Source: Pseudomonadota bacterium (GTDB taxonomy: Bacteria > Myxococcota > Myxococcia > Myxococcales > Myxococcaceae). From it: a stretch of DNA of 22,082 bases. Made by a program: the position numbers and the translations under genes. Shown here piece after piece: positions 7,168-15,496 of the stretch. The stretch covers positions 1 to 22,082 of the forward strand of contig JAFADT010000573.1 of assembly GCA_023424585.1 (NCBI GenBank). Direction: 5' to 3'. Positions within the stretch are counted from its first letter, which is position 1. Every line of letters starts with the position of its first letter. The notes beneath the pieces are model-generated. The model worked only from the letters and a program-made list of their open reading frames with translations. It was not told the DNA's origin and did no database searches.

Positions 7168-7214
7168 CGCGGCTTGAGGCCGCGCGATGATCTCGGCGTA
7201 CACTTGGCGCCGCC
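7168..7214 (+). promoter_or_regulatory. Possible promoter of the hybrid kinase gene, with a small hairpin
   Basis: CGCGGC (7168-7173) pairs with GCCGCG (7179-7184) around a 5-nt loop. Downstream, TACACT (7199-7204) resembles a -10 (4 of 6), with TTGAGG (7174-7179) as a poor -35 at a long 19-bp spacing. The -10 would start RNA within a few bases of GTG 7215, and no Shine-Dalgarno precedes that GTG, which fits a leaderless message. This is speculative. Confidence 0.3.
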
Positions 7215-10200
7215 GTGTCCGACCTCCGCCACACGCTGCTCTTCGTCGATGACGAGGCCGACGTCCTGGACATCCTCAGCCGGATGTTCCAGCGGCGCTA
7301 TCGCGTCCTCACCGCCCCCCACGGCAAGGCAGCCCTGGAAATCCTGCGAACCGAGTCCGTGGACGTGCTCGTCACGGACCAGCGCATGCCGGAGATGACC
7401 GGCATCGACCTGGTCAACGCGGCGCGCGCGGAGGGCATCGACGTCACCACGCTCCTGCTCACGGCGTACACGGATCCGCAGGACATCATCGCGGCCATCA
7501 ACCAGGGGCAGGTGTACCGCTACGTCACCAAGCCCTGGGACGTGAACGACCTGCTCATCACCGTGAAGAACGCGGTGGAGTTCGCCCAGCTCAAGAAGGA
7601 CAAGGAGAAGCTCATCCGCCAGCTGCACCAGCGGGTGGAGGCCCTCTTCGTCCTCTACGAGGTCAGCCGCGCCAGCGCGAACGACCCGGCCAGCTACGAC
7701 GCCATCATCGACCGCGTGCTCACCGCCGTGGCCCGCGTGCTGCCGTACGACTGCGGCGCGGCCCTCATCGCGCCGGACGGGCAGCGCGGGGCCACCCTGC
7801 GCCTGCGCTGCGTGGGCAACGTGGGCGAGGAGGCGCTGCTGGGCGTCAAGGAGTCCATGCTCGGCGCGTACCGCAAGAGCAGCGGCCTGACGCTCCCTGA
7901 GGACCGGGTCATCACCCGCGTCACCGGCACCACCACCAAGGACTCCGCGTCCCCCGTCGTCTACCCCAACCAGCTCACGGTGAACCTCACCGCCGCCGGC
8001 AAGCCCGTGGGCATGCTGTCGCTGTTCTCCCACCGCGCGGACGCGTTCACGGAGGACGACGGGCTCTTGCTGGACGTGCTCGCCAACCAGACGGCGGACG
8101 CCATCCAGTCGCTGCGCTCGGCGGAGGAGGAGGCCCGCCACCGCATGGAGCGCATGGTCGCGTCCATGGCGGACGGCGTGGTGCTCACCGACGAGAAGAA
8201 CGACATCGTGGTGATGAACCCCGCGGCTCGCCGCATCCTGCGCGCGGGGGACGAGGGGCAGGGGCCCTCGAACCGGCTCCTGGAGGAGCGCCTGGGCTTC
8301 CAGCCGTTCCAGCTGGTCCGCAACCTGGAGTACAGCGGCCACCAGGTCCTGCGCGAGGACGTGAAGCTCTTCGACCGCACCGTGCAGACCACCGTGACGC
8401 CCGTCAACGACGCGCGCGGCACCCTGCGCGGCGTGTGCGTGGTGCTGCGCGACATCACCGACCAGAAGCGGCTGGAGGAGCGCAAGGACACCTTCGTCTC
8501 CATGGTGAGCCACGAGCTGCGCACGCCGCTCACCTCCATCACCGGCGCGCTGGACCTGGTGCTCAACCGGATGGCGGGGGACATCAACGAGCGGCAGCAC
8601 CGCTACCTGACCCTGGCCAAGGACTCCGCGGAGAAGCTCAACAGCATCGTGGACGACCTGCTGGACCTGTCGAAGTTCGCGCAGGGCCGGCTGAAGATGA
8701 GCTTCGAGCGCATCTACCTGGAGGAGCTCGTCCAGCGCGTGGTGGAGAAGTACGGCCCCGCCTTCGCGGAGAAGCGCGTCCGCGTGGTGCCGCTGCTGCC
8801 GCAGCACCCGCTGCGCGCCACGGTGGACCCCAACCGCGTGAACCAGGTGCTCAACAACCTGCTCAACAACGCGGTGAAGTTCACGCCGGACGGCGGCGAG
8901 GTGCGCGTGGAGCTGCGCGCCACGTCCAGCCTGCCCGGCTACGTGGTGCTGTCCTGCTGGAACAGCGGCGACCCCATCCCGGAAGAGAGCCTGGAGCGCA
9001 TCTTCGACCGCTTCGAGCAGGCCCGCACCCAGGCCAACCGCACCGTGCGCGGCACCGGCCTGGGCCTGCCCATCTGCCGCAACATCGTGGAGGCCCACGG
9101 CGGCCGCATCTGGTCCGAGCCCTCCCACGACGGCGTGCGCTTCATCGCCGTGCTCCCCACCGAGCCGCCCCAGGACATGCTGTCCCAGGCGGCGGTGGAC
9201 ACGCTGCTGCCGGCGCCGCAGCCCATCCGCGCGGACTCGCGCGGCAAGGTGCTCATCATCGAGGGCGAGCCCGAGGTGGGCCACATCATGAAGGCCCTGC
9301 TGAGCGCCCGGGGCTACAGGGTGCGCCTGGCGGCCTCCGCGGAGGAGGGGCTCTCCGCCGCGCGCAACATGCACCCGGACGTGGTGCTGGTGTCCGTGCG
9401 GCTGCCGGACGTCGGCGTGGACGGCCTGCGGCTGGCGGAGATCTTCCGGCATGATCCGGAGACGCGCCGCGCGCCGCTGCTGCTCACCTCCGCGTTCGAC
9501 GAGCGCCAGCGCGCCTTCCGGGCCGGCGCGGACGCGTTCCTCGTGCGCCCCCTGGCGGGCGACAAGCTGCTGGCCACGGTGGACTCGCTGGCGCGCGGCC
9601 GCGGCGGGGGACGTCACGGGCGCGTGCTGGTGGTGGACGACGACGTGAAGATCGCCTTCATCTGCCGCGAGGTGCTGGAGGGGCTGGGCTTCGAGGTCGG
9701 CGTCGCGCACGGCGTGGAGGAGGGCCGGCGCTCCCTGCGCGAGCGCAGGCCGGACGCGGTGCTCCTGGACGTCACGCTGCCGGACGGCGACGGGTTCGCG
9801 TTCCTGGAGGAGATCAAGGCCGAGCGCGCCAGCGGCCACATCTCCGTCATCTTCATCTCCGCGCGCACGGAGACGTCGTCCAAGGTCCGCGCGCTGAAGC
9901 TGGGCGGGGACGACTACATCACCAAGCCCTTCGACGCGCTGGAGCTGGGCGCGCGGGTGGAGAGCATGCTGCGGCGCAAGGAGCAGGAGCTGTCCTCGTC
10001 GCCCACCACGCAGCTGCCGGGCTCCACCGCCATCGAGCGCGAGGTGCAGCGCCGGCTGTCCGCGCGCCAGCCGTTCGCGTTCTGCTACCTGGACCTGGAC
10101 AACCTCAAGGCCTACAACGACTACTACGGCTTCGCGAAGGCGGACGGCGTGGTGCGCCAGACGGGCGACCTGATGCGGGAGATCTTCCAGCAGGAGGGCG

Positions 10201-10559
10201 CCGCGGGGGACTTCCTGGGCCACGTGGCCGGCGACGACTTCGTCTTCATCACCTCCGTCGAGTCTGTGGACCGGGTGTGCCAGCGGGCCATCGAGGCGTT
10301 CGACCGGCTCATCCCGCTCTACTACGACCGGCGGGACCGGGAGCGCGGCCACATCGAGGCGGAGGACCGCTTCGGGGAGAAGCGCCACTTCCCCATCATG
10401 AGCGTGTCCGTGGTGGCGGTGATGACGGACGGCGTGGCGCATGACCACGCGGAGCTGGCCCGCCGCGCCGCGGACATGAAGAAGCGCGCGAAGGCGATCC
10501 CCGGCTCCGTCTACCTGCGCAGCGACCCGGAGCGCGTGGTCCGGCCCGTCACTGGATGA
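7215..10559 (+). CDS. Hybrid sensor histidine kinase, REC-GAF-PAS-HisKA-HATPase-REC-REC-GGDEF
   Basis: A 1114-residue cytoplasmic signalling protein without membrane segments. Domains in order: receiver 1 (5-120; acidic pair D12/D13, phospho-acceptor D55 in VTDQRMPEMTG, K106); helical linker; GAF (145-300); PAS (305-425); HisKA with H433 in MVSHELRTPLTS; HATPase with N-box N543 and G2 box GTGLGLP (613-619); receiver 2 (677-790); receiver 3 (800-915; D852 in LLDVTLPDGDG, K904); and a GGDEF-like domain (930-1095). The HATPase G1 box reads NSGDP (583-587), with Asn for the usual Asp. Receiver 2 lacks its acceptor (S727) and its conserved Lys (R778). The GGDEF signature is AGDDF (1005-1009) and the upstream RxxD inhibitory site is AAGD. 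The next kinase overlaps by 4 nt. Domain content recalls SgmT-type c-di-GMP-linked kinases of Myxococcus, but receiver number differs. Confidence 0.95.
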   Translation: MSDLRHTLLFVDDEADVLDILSRMFQRRYRVLTAPHGKAALEILRTESVDVLVTDQRMPEMTGIDLVNAARAEGIDVTTLLLTAYTDPQDIIAAINQGQVYRYVTKPWDVNDLLITVKNAVEFAQLKKDKEKLIRQLHQRVEALFVLYEVSRASANDPASYDAIIDRVLTAVARVLPYDCGAALIAPDGQRGATLRLRCVGNVGEEALLGVKESMLGAYRKSSGLTLPEDRVITRVTGTTTKDSASPVVYPNQLTVNLTAAGKPVGMLSLFSHRADAFTEDDGLLLDVLANQTADAIQSLRSAEEEARHRMERMVASMADGVVLTDEKNDIVVMNPAARRILRAGDEGQGPSNRLLEERLGFQPFQLVRNLEYSGHQVLREDVKLFDRTVQTTVTPVNDARGTLRGVCVVLRDITDQKRLEERKDTFVSMVSHELRTPLTSITGALDLVLNRMAGDINERQHRYLTLAKDSAEKLNSIVDDLLDLSKFAQGRLKMSFERIYLEELVQRVVEKYGPAFAEKRVRVVPLLPQHPLRATVDPNRVNQVLNNLLNNAVKFTPDGGEVRVELRATSSLPGYVVLSCWNSGDPIPEESLERIFDRFEQARTQANRTVRGTGLGLPICRNIVEAHGGRIWSEPSHDGVRFIAVLPTEPPQDMLSQAAVDTLLPAPQPIRADSRGKVLIIEGEPEVGHIMKALLSARGYRVRLAASAEEGLSAARNMHPDVVLVSVRLPDVGVDGLRLAEIFRHDPETRRAPLLLTSAFDERQRAFRAGADAFLVRPLAGDKLLATVDSLARGRGGGRHGRVLVVDDDVKIAFICREVLEGLGFEVGVAHGVEEGRRSLRERRPDAVLLDVTLPDGDGFAFLEEIKAERASGHISVIFISARTETSSKVRALKLGGDDYITKPFDALELGARVESMLRRKEQELSSSPTTQLPGSTAIEREVQRRLSARQPFAFCYLDLDNLKAYNDYYGFAKADGVVRQTGDLMREIFQQEGAAGDFLGHVAGDDFVFITSVESVDRVCQRAIEAFDRLIPLYYDRRDRERGHIEAEDRFGEKRHFPIMSVSVVAVMTDGVAHDHAELARRAADMKKRAKAIPGSVYLRSDPERVVRPVTG

Positions 10560-12394
10560 GGCTCTACCAGCAGCTCATCCTCTTCATGCTCGCCGCGACG
10601 GTGCTGCCCCTGGCCATCGTCGGCTTCCTGCTGCTGTCGCGCTCGGAGCACGCGCTGGCCCAGCGCATCGACGAGCAGCAGCGCGCGCTCGCCACCGCCA
10701 CCGCCGAGGCCGTGGAGGCGAACCTGATGGAGGTCGTCAACGGCCTGGCCCGCTCCGCGGAGCTGCTGCCCTGGGAGCACGCGACGGCGGACGAGGTGCG
10801 CGGCATGCTGCTGCTCCTCTACGGTCAGTCCACCACGGTGAGCGCGGTCATCCAGGCGGACGCGAACGGGCGGCCCCTGGGGCCCGCGGTGTTCCGGAGC
10901 GCGGAGCCGCTCGAGCGCCACCCCGCCTTCGACGCCGCGAACCTCCCCCAGCTGGCGCACGCGGTGCCGGTGGAGCAGTTCCGGGACGGCGGCAAGGGCC
11001 AGGCGGCGCTGGGCAGCGCGTATGCGCACCCGGGCTCGGGCGTGGCCGCCGTGGCGGTGGCGGTGAAGCTGGGGGCCGCGGAGGACGCGCCCTACGCCGT
11101 CGCGGAGCTGGTCTTCACCCAGCTGGAGGCGCTGCTCGCGCGGCGCGCGAGCGACGGGCAGCGGCTGGACGTGGTGGACGCCGAGGGGCGCGTGGTGGCC
11201 AGCTCGCAGCCCGCGCGGCGCATGGCGGAGCTGGAGCCGGAGCTGCGCGAGGCGCTGGAGTCCTCCCTGGGCGCGGACGGCGGGCGCAGCTTCCAGCTGA
11301 GGGACCCCGCGCGCCGGGTGAGCGTGGCGTGGGTGAACACGCTGGAGATGGGCGTCGTCGTCACGGAGGACGAGGCCCTGGCGCTGACGCCCGTGCGGGA
11401 GCTGCGCACCACGGTGCTCGCGTCCGTGGCGGGCGCGCTGGTGGTCCTGCTGGCCCTGGGCGCGCTCTTCACGCGGCGGCTGGACCGGCGGCTCTCGGAG
11501 GTGGTGCAGGGCGCGGAGGCCTATGGCCGCGGAGAGCTGGAGCGCCGCCTGCGCGTGGAGGGCCAGGACGAGCTGAGCGAGCTGGCGACCACCTTCAACC
11601 GCATGGGCGAGGAGCTGGAGTCGGCCCGCGCGCGGCTGATGAGCTGGAACGACGACCTGCGCGTCCGGGTGGAGGAGGCCACCGCGGAGCTGCGGGCGGC
11701 GCAGCTTCAGCTGGTGGAGGCGCAGAAGCTGGCGGCGGTGGGCCAGCTGGGCGCGGGCGTGGCGCACGAGATCAACAACCCGCTGGCCGGCATCCTGGGC
11801 AACGTGCAGCTCCTGCTGCTGGACCGGGCGCCGGACGACATGGACTTCGAGACGCTGCGCAAGATCGAGCAGAGCGCCAAGCGCTGCAAGGACATCACCC
11901 AGAACCTGCTGCGCTTCTCCCAGCAGCGCGAGCACCCGGACCTGCGGCCCGTGGACCTGAACGCGGTGGTGCGTGACGCGCTGAGCCTCACGGAGAACCA
12001 GACGCGCGGGGAGGGCATCGAGCTGGTGACGGAGCTGAGCGGGGAGCTCCCTCGGGTGAAGGCGGACCCCGGGCACCTGTCGCAGGTGGTGCTGGCGCTG
12101 CTGTCCAACGCGCGCACCGCGATGCTGAAGACGCCGGTGAAGAAGCTCACCCTGCGCACGGGGGAGCGCGAAGGGATGTGCACCCTGGAGGTGGAGGACA
12201 CCGGCAAGGGCATCGCGGAGAGCCTGCGGCCGCGCATCTTCGAGCCGTTCTTCACCACCAAGGACGTCTGGTCCAATGTGGGCCTGGGGCTGAGCGTCGC
12301 GTGGCGCATCGTCACGGAGGCTGGAGGGACCCTGGAGGTCCGCTCGGAGGAAGGGCAGGGGGCCCGGTTCACGGTGGTGCTGCCCCGGGCATGA
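10556..12394 (+). CDS. Membrane sensor histidine kinase with Cache-like periplasmic domain and HAMP
   Basis: A 612-residue inner-membrane kinase. TM1 spans about 7-27 (LILFMLAATVLPLAIVGFLL). A periplasmic region of roughly 250 residues looks like a Cache sensor (IDEQQRALATATAEAVEANL; VVDAEGRVVASS). TM2 is about 286-308, followed by HAMP (305-357) and a coiled coil. The HisKA motif is GVAHEINNPLAGILGN with H404, the NtrB/ZraS-like type. HATPase boxes are intact: N518 in LLSNARTA, D548 in EDTGKGI, FEPFFTTK and GLGLS. No receiver is attached, so phosphoryl transfer needs a partner; receivers 1 or 3 of the preceding hybrid kinase are obvious candidates. ATG 10556 overlaps the previous TGA (ATGA), so translation is coupled. 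The ligand cannot be inferred. Confidence 0.95.
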   Translation: MRLYQQLILFMLAATVLPLAIVGFLLLSRSEHALAQRIDEQQRALATATAEAVEANLMEVVNGLARSAELLPWEHATADEVRGMLLLLYGQSTTVSAVIQADANGRPLGPAVFRSAEPLERHPAFDAANLPQLAHAVPVEQFRDGGKGQAALGSAYAHPGSGVAAVAVAVKLGAAEDAPYAVAELVFTQLEALLARRASDGQRLDVVDAEGRVVASSQPARRMAELEPELREALESSLGADGGRSFQLRDPARRVSVAWVNTLEMGVVVTEDEALALTPVRELRTTVLASVAGALVVLLALGALFTRRLDRRLSEVVQGAEAYGRGELERRLRVEGQDELSELATTFNRMGEELESARARLMSWNDDLRVRVEEATAELRAAQLQLVEAQKLAAVGQLGAGVAHEINNPLAGILGNVQLLLLDRAPDDMDFETLRKIEQSAKRCKDITQNLLRFSQQREHPDLRPVDLNAVVRDALSLTENQTRGEGIELVTELSGELPRVKADPGHLSQVVLALLSNARTAMLKTPVKKLTLRTGEREGMCTLEVEDTGKGIAESLRPRIFEPFFTTKDVWSNVGLGLSVAWRIVTEAGGTLEVRSEEGQGARFTVVLPRA

Positions 12395-12426
12395 AGCCCG
12401 GCGCGTGTGGTAGCTAGGTCCTTCGC

Positions 12427-13386
12427 ATGGCTGCTCCCCCCTCCCGCAGGCGACAGGCGCCGTTCCTCATCGGGCTCGTGCTCATCCTGGCCGCGCTGCC
12501 GGTGGGCTGGTTCGTCTTCCTGCGGGAGCCGCCCGCGCCGCTGCCGCCGCCCGAGCCTCCGCGCCCGGCCGTCCAGGCGGAGGAGGCGAAGAAAGTCGTG
12601 GAGCTGGTGCTGAGCACCTTCGATGGCACCGTGGACGTGAAGCATGGCGAGGGGCCGTGGGAGCCCGCCAGCAAGGGCATGCCGCTGCGGCCGACGGACA
12701 TGGTGCGCACCGGGCGCGGGTCCTGGGCCGTGGTGCTGAACGGCGAGGCCGTGGAGCTGCGGATGGAGGCCGACACGGAGATCTCCGTGGAGGAGCTGTC
12801 CGACGAGCTGTCGAAGGTGCTCCTGGGCAGCGGCCTCGCCACCGCCACCGTGCGGGGGCGCCCCAACGTGCGCCACACCTTCGTCCTGAAGGCGAAGAAC
12901 ATCGAGAGCCAGGAGACGGAGGCGGAGGCCAGCACGTCCCAGGGTACCTTCACCATGAGCAACAACGGGAAGGGCACCGTGAGCGTGGGCACGCGCGAGG
13001 GCGACGTGAAGCTGACCGACAAGCGGGGCCGGTACGTCATCGTCCGCGCCGGCCAGCGGTCCATCGTCCGTCCCGGCCAGGAGCCCTCCGCGCCCGAGCC
13101 GATCCCCAGCACCGTGTTCGTGAAGATGGCGTGGCCCACGGGCAAGCAGCGCAAGCCCGAGGTCACCGTCGTCGGCCGCACGGAGCCGGGCAGCCGGGTC
13201 ATGGTGGATGGCGTCAGCGTGCCCACGGATGACAAGGGGGCGTTCACGCTCAACCTCTCGCTCAAGGAGGGCACCAACACCGTCCGGGTGACCTCCCAGG
13301 GAGTGGGCGGTGCGAGCCAGAGCGAACAGCGGGACCTGACCTACGAGAAGATCATCTTCAAGCCGGAGACCGGGGGCCTCTGGTAG
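12427..13386 (+). CDS. Membrane-anchored FecR-domain protein with C-terminal Ig-like module
   Basis: A 319-residue protein with one N-terminal membrane anchor (12-32, FLIGLVLILAALPVGWFVFL) after a basic start (PSRRRQ), so the bulk is periplasmic. A Pro-rich linker (34-48) leads to a FecR-like beta domain (62-215: LSTFDGTVDVKHGEGPWEPA, MPLRPTDMVRTGRGSWAVV, YVIVRAGQRSIVRPGQ). A C-terminal Ig/glucodextranase-B-like module (245-292) has the pattern GRTEPGSRVMVDG ... KGAFTLNLSLKEGTN. No ECF sigma factor is adjacent and the cytoplasmic anti-sigma tail of true FecR is missing, so it is unlikely to be a FecR-type sigma regulator. An in-frame TAG at 12415-12417 makes ATG 12427 the first start; the Shine-Dalgarno is weak. 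It lies 32 nt after the kinase and its Ig module recurs in the next two genes. Confidence 0.9.
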   Translation: MAAPPSRRRQAPFLIGLVLILAALPVGWFVFLREPPAPLPPPEPPRPAVQAEEAKKVVELVLSTFDGTVDVKHGEGPWEPASKGMPLRPTDMVRTGRGSWAVVLNGEAVELRMEADTEISVEELSDELSKVLLGSGLATATVRGRPNVRHTFVLKAKNIESQETEAEASTSQGTFTMSNNGKGTVSVGTREGDVKLTDKRGRYVIVRAGQRSIVRPGQEPSAPEPIPSTVFVKMAWPTGKQRKPEVTVVGRTEPGSRVMVDGVSVPTDDKGAFTLNLSLKEGTNTVRVTSQGVGGASQSEQRDLTYEKIIFKPETGGLW

Positions 13387-13567
13387 GACGTCGCGGCCCT
13401 CCCGTTGATCCGCCGGACCGGCTCCCGGGTCGTGCGTGATGGGGCTCACCTGGCGGGTGTGGTGGCGGGTCGGACGTGTCCGCGGGTCCGTCGAGGGGCC
13501 TCCTGCCGCGGCGCGTGGCAGCAAAGAGGTGCAGTCCCGGCGGAGGGCCTTGTAGAGTCGGGAAGCC
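13387..13567 (+). promoter_or_regulatory. Intergenic gap of 181 nt ahead of the Ig-like protein gene
   Basis: No convincing gene, RNA or terminator is seen. Near its end TAGAGT (13553-13558, 4 of 6 to TATAAT) lies 9 nt before the likely start of the next gene, a spacing also seen upstream of the hybrid kinase. GGAGGG (13542-13547) is about 20 nt from that start, too far for normal initiation. A secondary promoter inside the cluster is possible. Confidence 0.25.
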
Positions 13568-15496
13568 CTGAACCGTCTCCTGCTCTCCGCGATCGTCTTG
13601 ATTTGTGCCCCGGTCTGGGCGGCTTCGCTGGAGCTGCTCGGCCCGGACGCGCCCGTGCCACCCGAGGGCTTCACGGTCGCGGTGGTGCGCCGGGACGCCA
13701 GGGGCCAGCCGGTCGCGTTCACTCCGGCGTCGGCGACGGCGGAGGGCGCGGAGCTCCGGCCTGGACCGGAGTCCCCGCCGCTGCGCACCTACGTCGTGGT
13801 CCCCCAGGCCCGGGCGCGTGAGGTGGTGGTGCGCGTGAAGGGCGACGGCGAGGAGGCGCAGGCCCGCTATGCGGTGGGGCCGCCCGCGAGCCGCATGGAG
13901 CTGTCGCTGGACCCGGCGCTGCCCGTGAAGGGGCGCGACAGAGAGGCGACGCTCACGGTGCGGCGGCTGCGGCCGGATGGCGCCCCGGATGACAGCGGCG
14001 CGCCGCCGGTGCTGCGCGCGAGCACCGGTCAGGTGGAGGGGCTCCAGCGCGCGGGACCGGGCACGTACACCGCGCGCTACGTGCTGCCCCCGACGCGCCT
14101 GCCCGAGGCCGCCATCCTCGTCGCGCTGTCCCCGTGGCCGCATCCCCAGTCCGTGCATGGCGCATACGGGCGGCTCCTGGTGCCGCTGGCGACGTCGGTG
14201 AACCTGCCCGGCCGGAGCGAGCCTGGAGGCCAGGTGTCGCTGGAGGTGGGGGGGACGCGCTTCGGGCCCGTGCCGGTGGACGCGGCGGGGCGCTTCGTGC
14301 TGCCGCTGGTGGTGCCGCCCGGCTACCCGCTGGCGCGGGGCGAGGTGAAGGACGAAGCGGGCCACGTGGAGCGGATCGCCATCGACCTCCAGCTGCCGCC
14401 CACGGATGGCCTGGCGTGCGTGCTCAACCCGCAGCGGCTGCCCGCGGACGGCGTGTCCCAGGCGCGGCTGCTGTGCGCGACGAGTGATCCGAAGGGGCTC
14501 CCCGTGGCGGATGCGCGCGTCACGGTGAAGGCGAAGTACGGCCGGCTGGACGGGCCCGTGCGCGACACGAACGGGATGCTGGAGTGGCGCTACACGGCGC
14601 CGCGCACGCTCGCGGCGGATGAGCGCATCGACGCGGCGTGGCCGCAGCGGGGCCCGGGGTCGCGCGAGTCGCTGCCGATGCAGCTGGTGCAGGGCGCGGT
14701 GCGCGACGTGGCGGTGTCGCTGTCCGAGCCGATGGTGCACGCGGGCTCGGTGGCGCGCGTGGTGGTGACGGCGCGGGACGCGGCGGGCCAGCCCCGTCCG
14801 GAGGCGAAGGTGGAGGTGACCTCGCCCGAGGGGACCGTGGGGCCGGCGGTGGAGGCTCCGCCGGGGACGTTCACCGTCCCCTGGACCGCGCCGGAGAACA
14901 GCGCCCAGGTGGACACGGGCGTGACGGTGCATGCGTATGGTCCGCTCGGGACGGAGCCCGCGCGGCTCGGGGTGTGGCGGGCGGACGCGGGGCTCGTCGC
15001 GGGCGTGGTGGACCTGGCGGGCTGGCCGGTGCCCCGTCAGCCGCTGCGGGTGAACGGCGCGGAGCGGGTGACGGGGGACGACGGGACGCTGTCCGTGGGG
15101 GAGCTGGTGCCCGGCAAGGTGCGCGTGTCGCACGCCGTATGGCCGGGGCTCGACGTCACGGTGCACGTGCTGGGCCCCCAGGGGCCGGTGTTCCCGGCGT
15201 CCGCGCCGCTGGTGCCCGTGCGCATCCGGGAGCAGGTGACGCTGGCGCCGCCGCTGCCGGTCAACGTGCGGGTCCGCGTGGAGGGCGCCCGGGTGACGTG
15301 CTGGGTGGAGGACCCGAGCGGACGGGTGCTGAAGGAGCGCCCGGTGCACGTCGCGCTGTCCGAGGGCGAGAAGGGGGACCTGTCCGTGCAGGACGGGCTC
15401 ACCCGCTTCACCGTGCGCGGCGCGAAGGGCCCCGTGAGCGTGTCCGTGGCGGACGTGCGCACCGGCGTGACGGCCGTGGAAGAGGTGAGCCCTTGA
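13568..15496 (+). CDS. Secreted invasin-like protein of tandem Ig-like (Big_1-type) domains
   Basis: From CTG 13568 the product has 642 residues. It opens with a good signal peptide (NRLLLSAIVLICAPVWA, cleavage before AS); the more usual TTG 13598 would cut this signal in half, and no ATG or GTG lies between the upstream stop (13553) and the signal. The mature part is a chain of beta-sandwich domains. One carries the G-R-S-E-P-G module (215-250) shared with neighbouring genes. One is Big_1/invasin-like (282-370: LPADGVSQARLLCATSDPKG, VTVKAKYGRLDGPV), with Cys285 and Cys302 able to pair. Another (about 380-470) has ARDAAGQPRPEAKVEVTSPE. Carboxypeptidase-regulatory-like strands (GWPVPRQPLRVNGAERVTGD) follow. 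No anchor or catalytic motif is seen. Its stop overlaps the barrel gene start (TTGA). A structural or adhesive periplasmic/surface role is inferred. Confidence 0.85.
   Translation: MNRLLLSAIVLICAPVWAASLELLGPDAPVPPEGFTVAVVRRDARGQPVAFTPASATAEGAELRPGPESPPLRTYVVVPQARAREVVVRVKGDGEEAQARYAVGPPASRMELSLDPALPVKGRDREATLTVRRLRPDGAPDDSGAPPVLRASTGQVEGLQRAGPGTYTARYVLPPTRLPEAAILVALSPWPHPQSVHGAYGRLLVPLATSVNLPGRSEPGGQVSLEVGGTRFGPVPVDAAGRFVLPLVVPPGYPLARGEVKDEAGHVERIAIDLQLPPTDGLACVLNPQRLPADGVSQARLLCATSDPKGLPVADARVTVKAKYGRLDGPVRDTNGMLEWRYTAPRTLAADERIDAAWPQRGPGSRESLPMQLVQGAVRDVAVSLSEPMVHAGSVARVVVTARDAAGQPRPEAKVEVTSPEGTVGPAVEAPPGTFTVPWTAPENSAQVDTGVTVHAYGPLGTEPARLGVWRADAGLVAGVVDLAGWPVPRQPLRVNGAERVTGDDGTLSVGELVPGKVRVSHAVWPGLDVTVHVLGPQGPVFPASAPLVPVRIREQVTLAPPLPVNVRVRVEGARVTCWVEDPSGRVLKERPVHVALSEGEKGDLSVQDGLTRFTVRGAKGPVSVSVADVRTGVTAVEEVSP

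Noticed and set aside
6315..10448. A 1377-codon open frame on the minus strand opposite lexA's end and the hybrid kinase
   Set aside because: It is antisense to a gene with clear domains, has His/Arg/Gln/Ala-rich low-complexity translation and no recognisable domain. Long antisense frames arise from G/C at third codon positions.
12427..13386. FecR-type anti-sigma regulator of a TonB/ECF system
   Set aside because: There is no ECF sigma gene nearby, no cytoplasmic anti-sigma segment before the membrane anchor, and no TonB-box/plug barrel in the cluster.
13518..13535. Possible sigma54 promoter (TGGCAG...TGCAG) before the Ig protein gene
   Set aside because: The GG and GC elements are 12 bases apart rather than 10 and the -12 element is poor.
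14638..15492. Upstream extension of the barrel gene frame
   Set aside because: It overlaps the Ig protein gene in another frame with Gly/Arg/Ala-rich translation; the signal peptide and ribosome site mark the start at TTG 15493.
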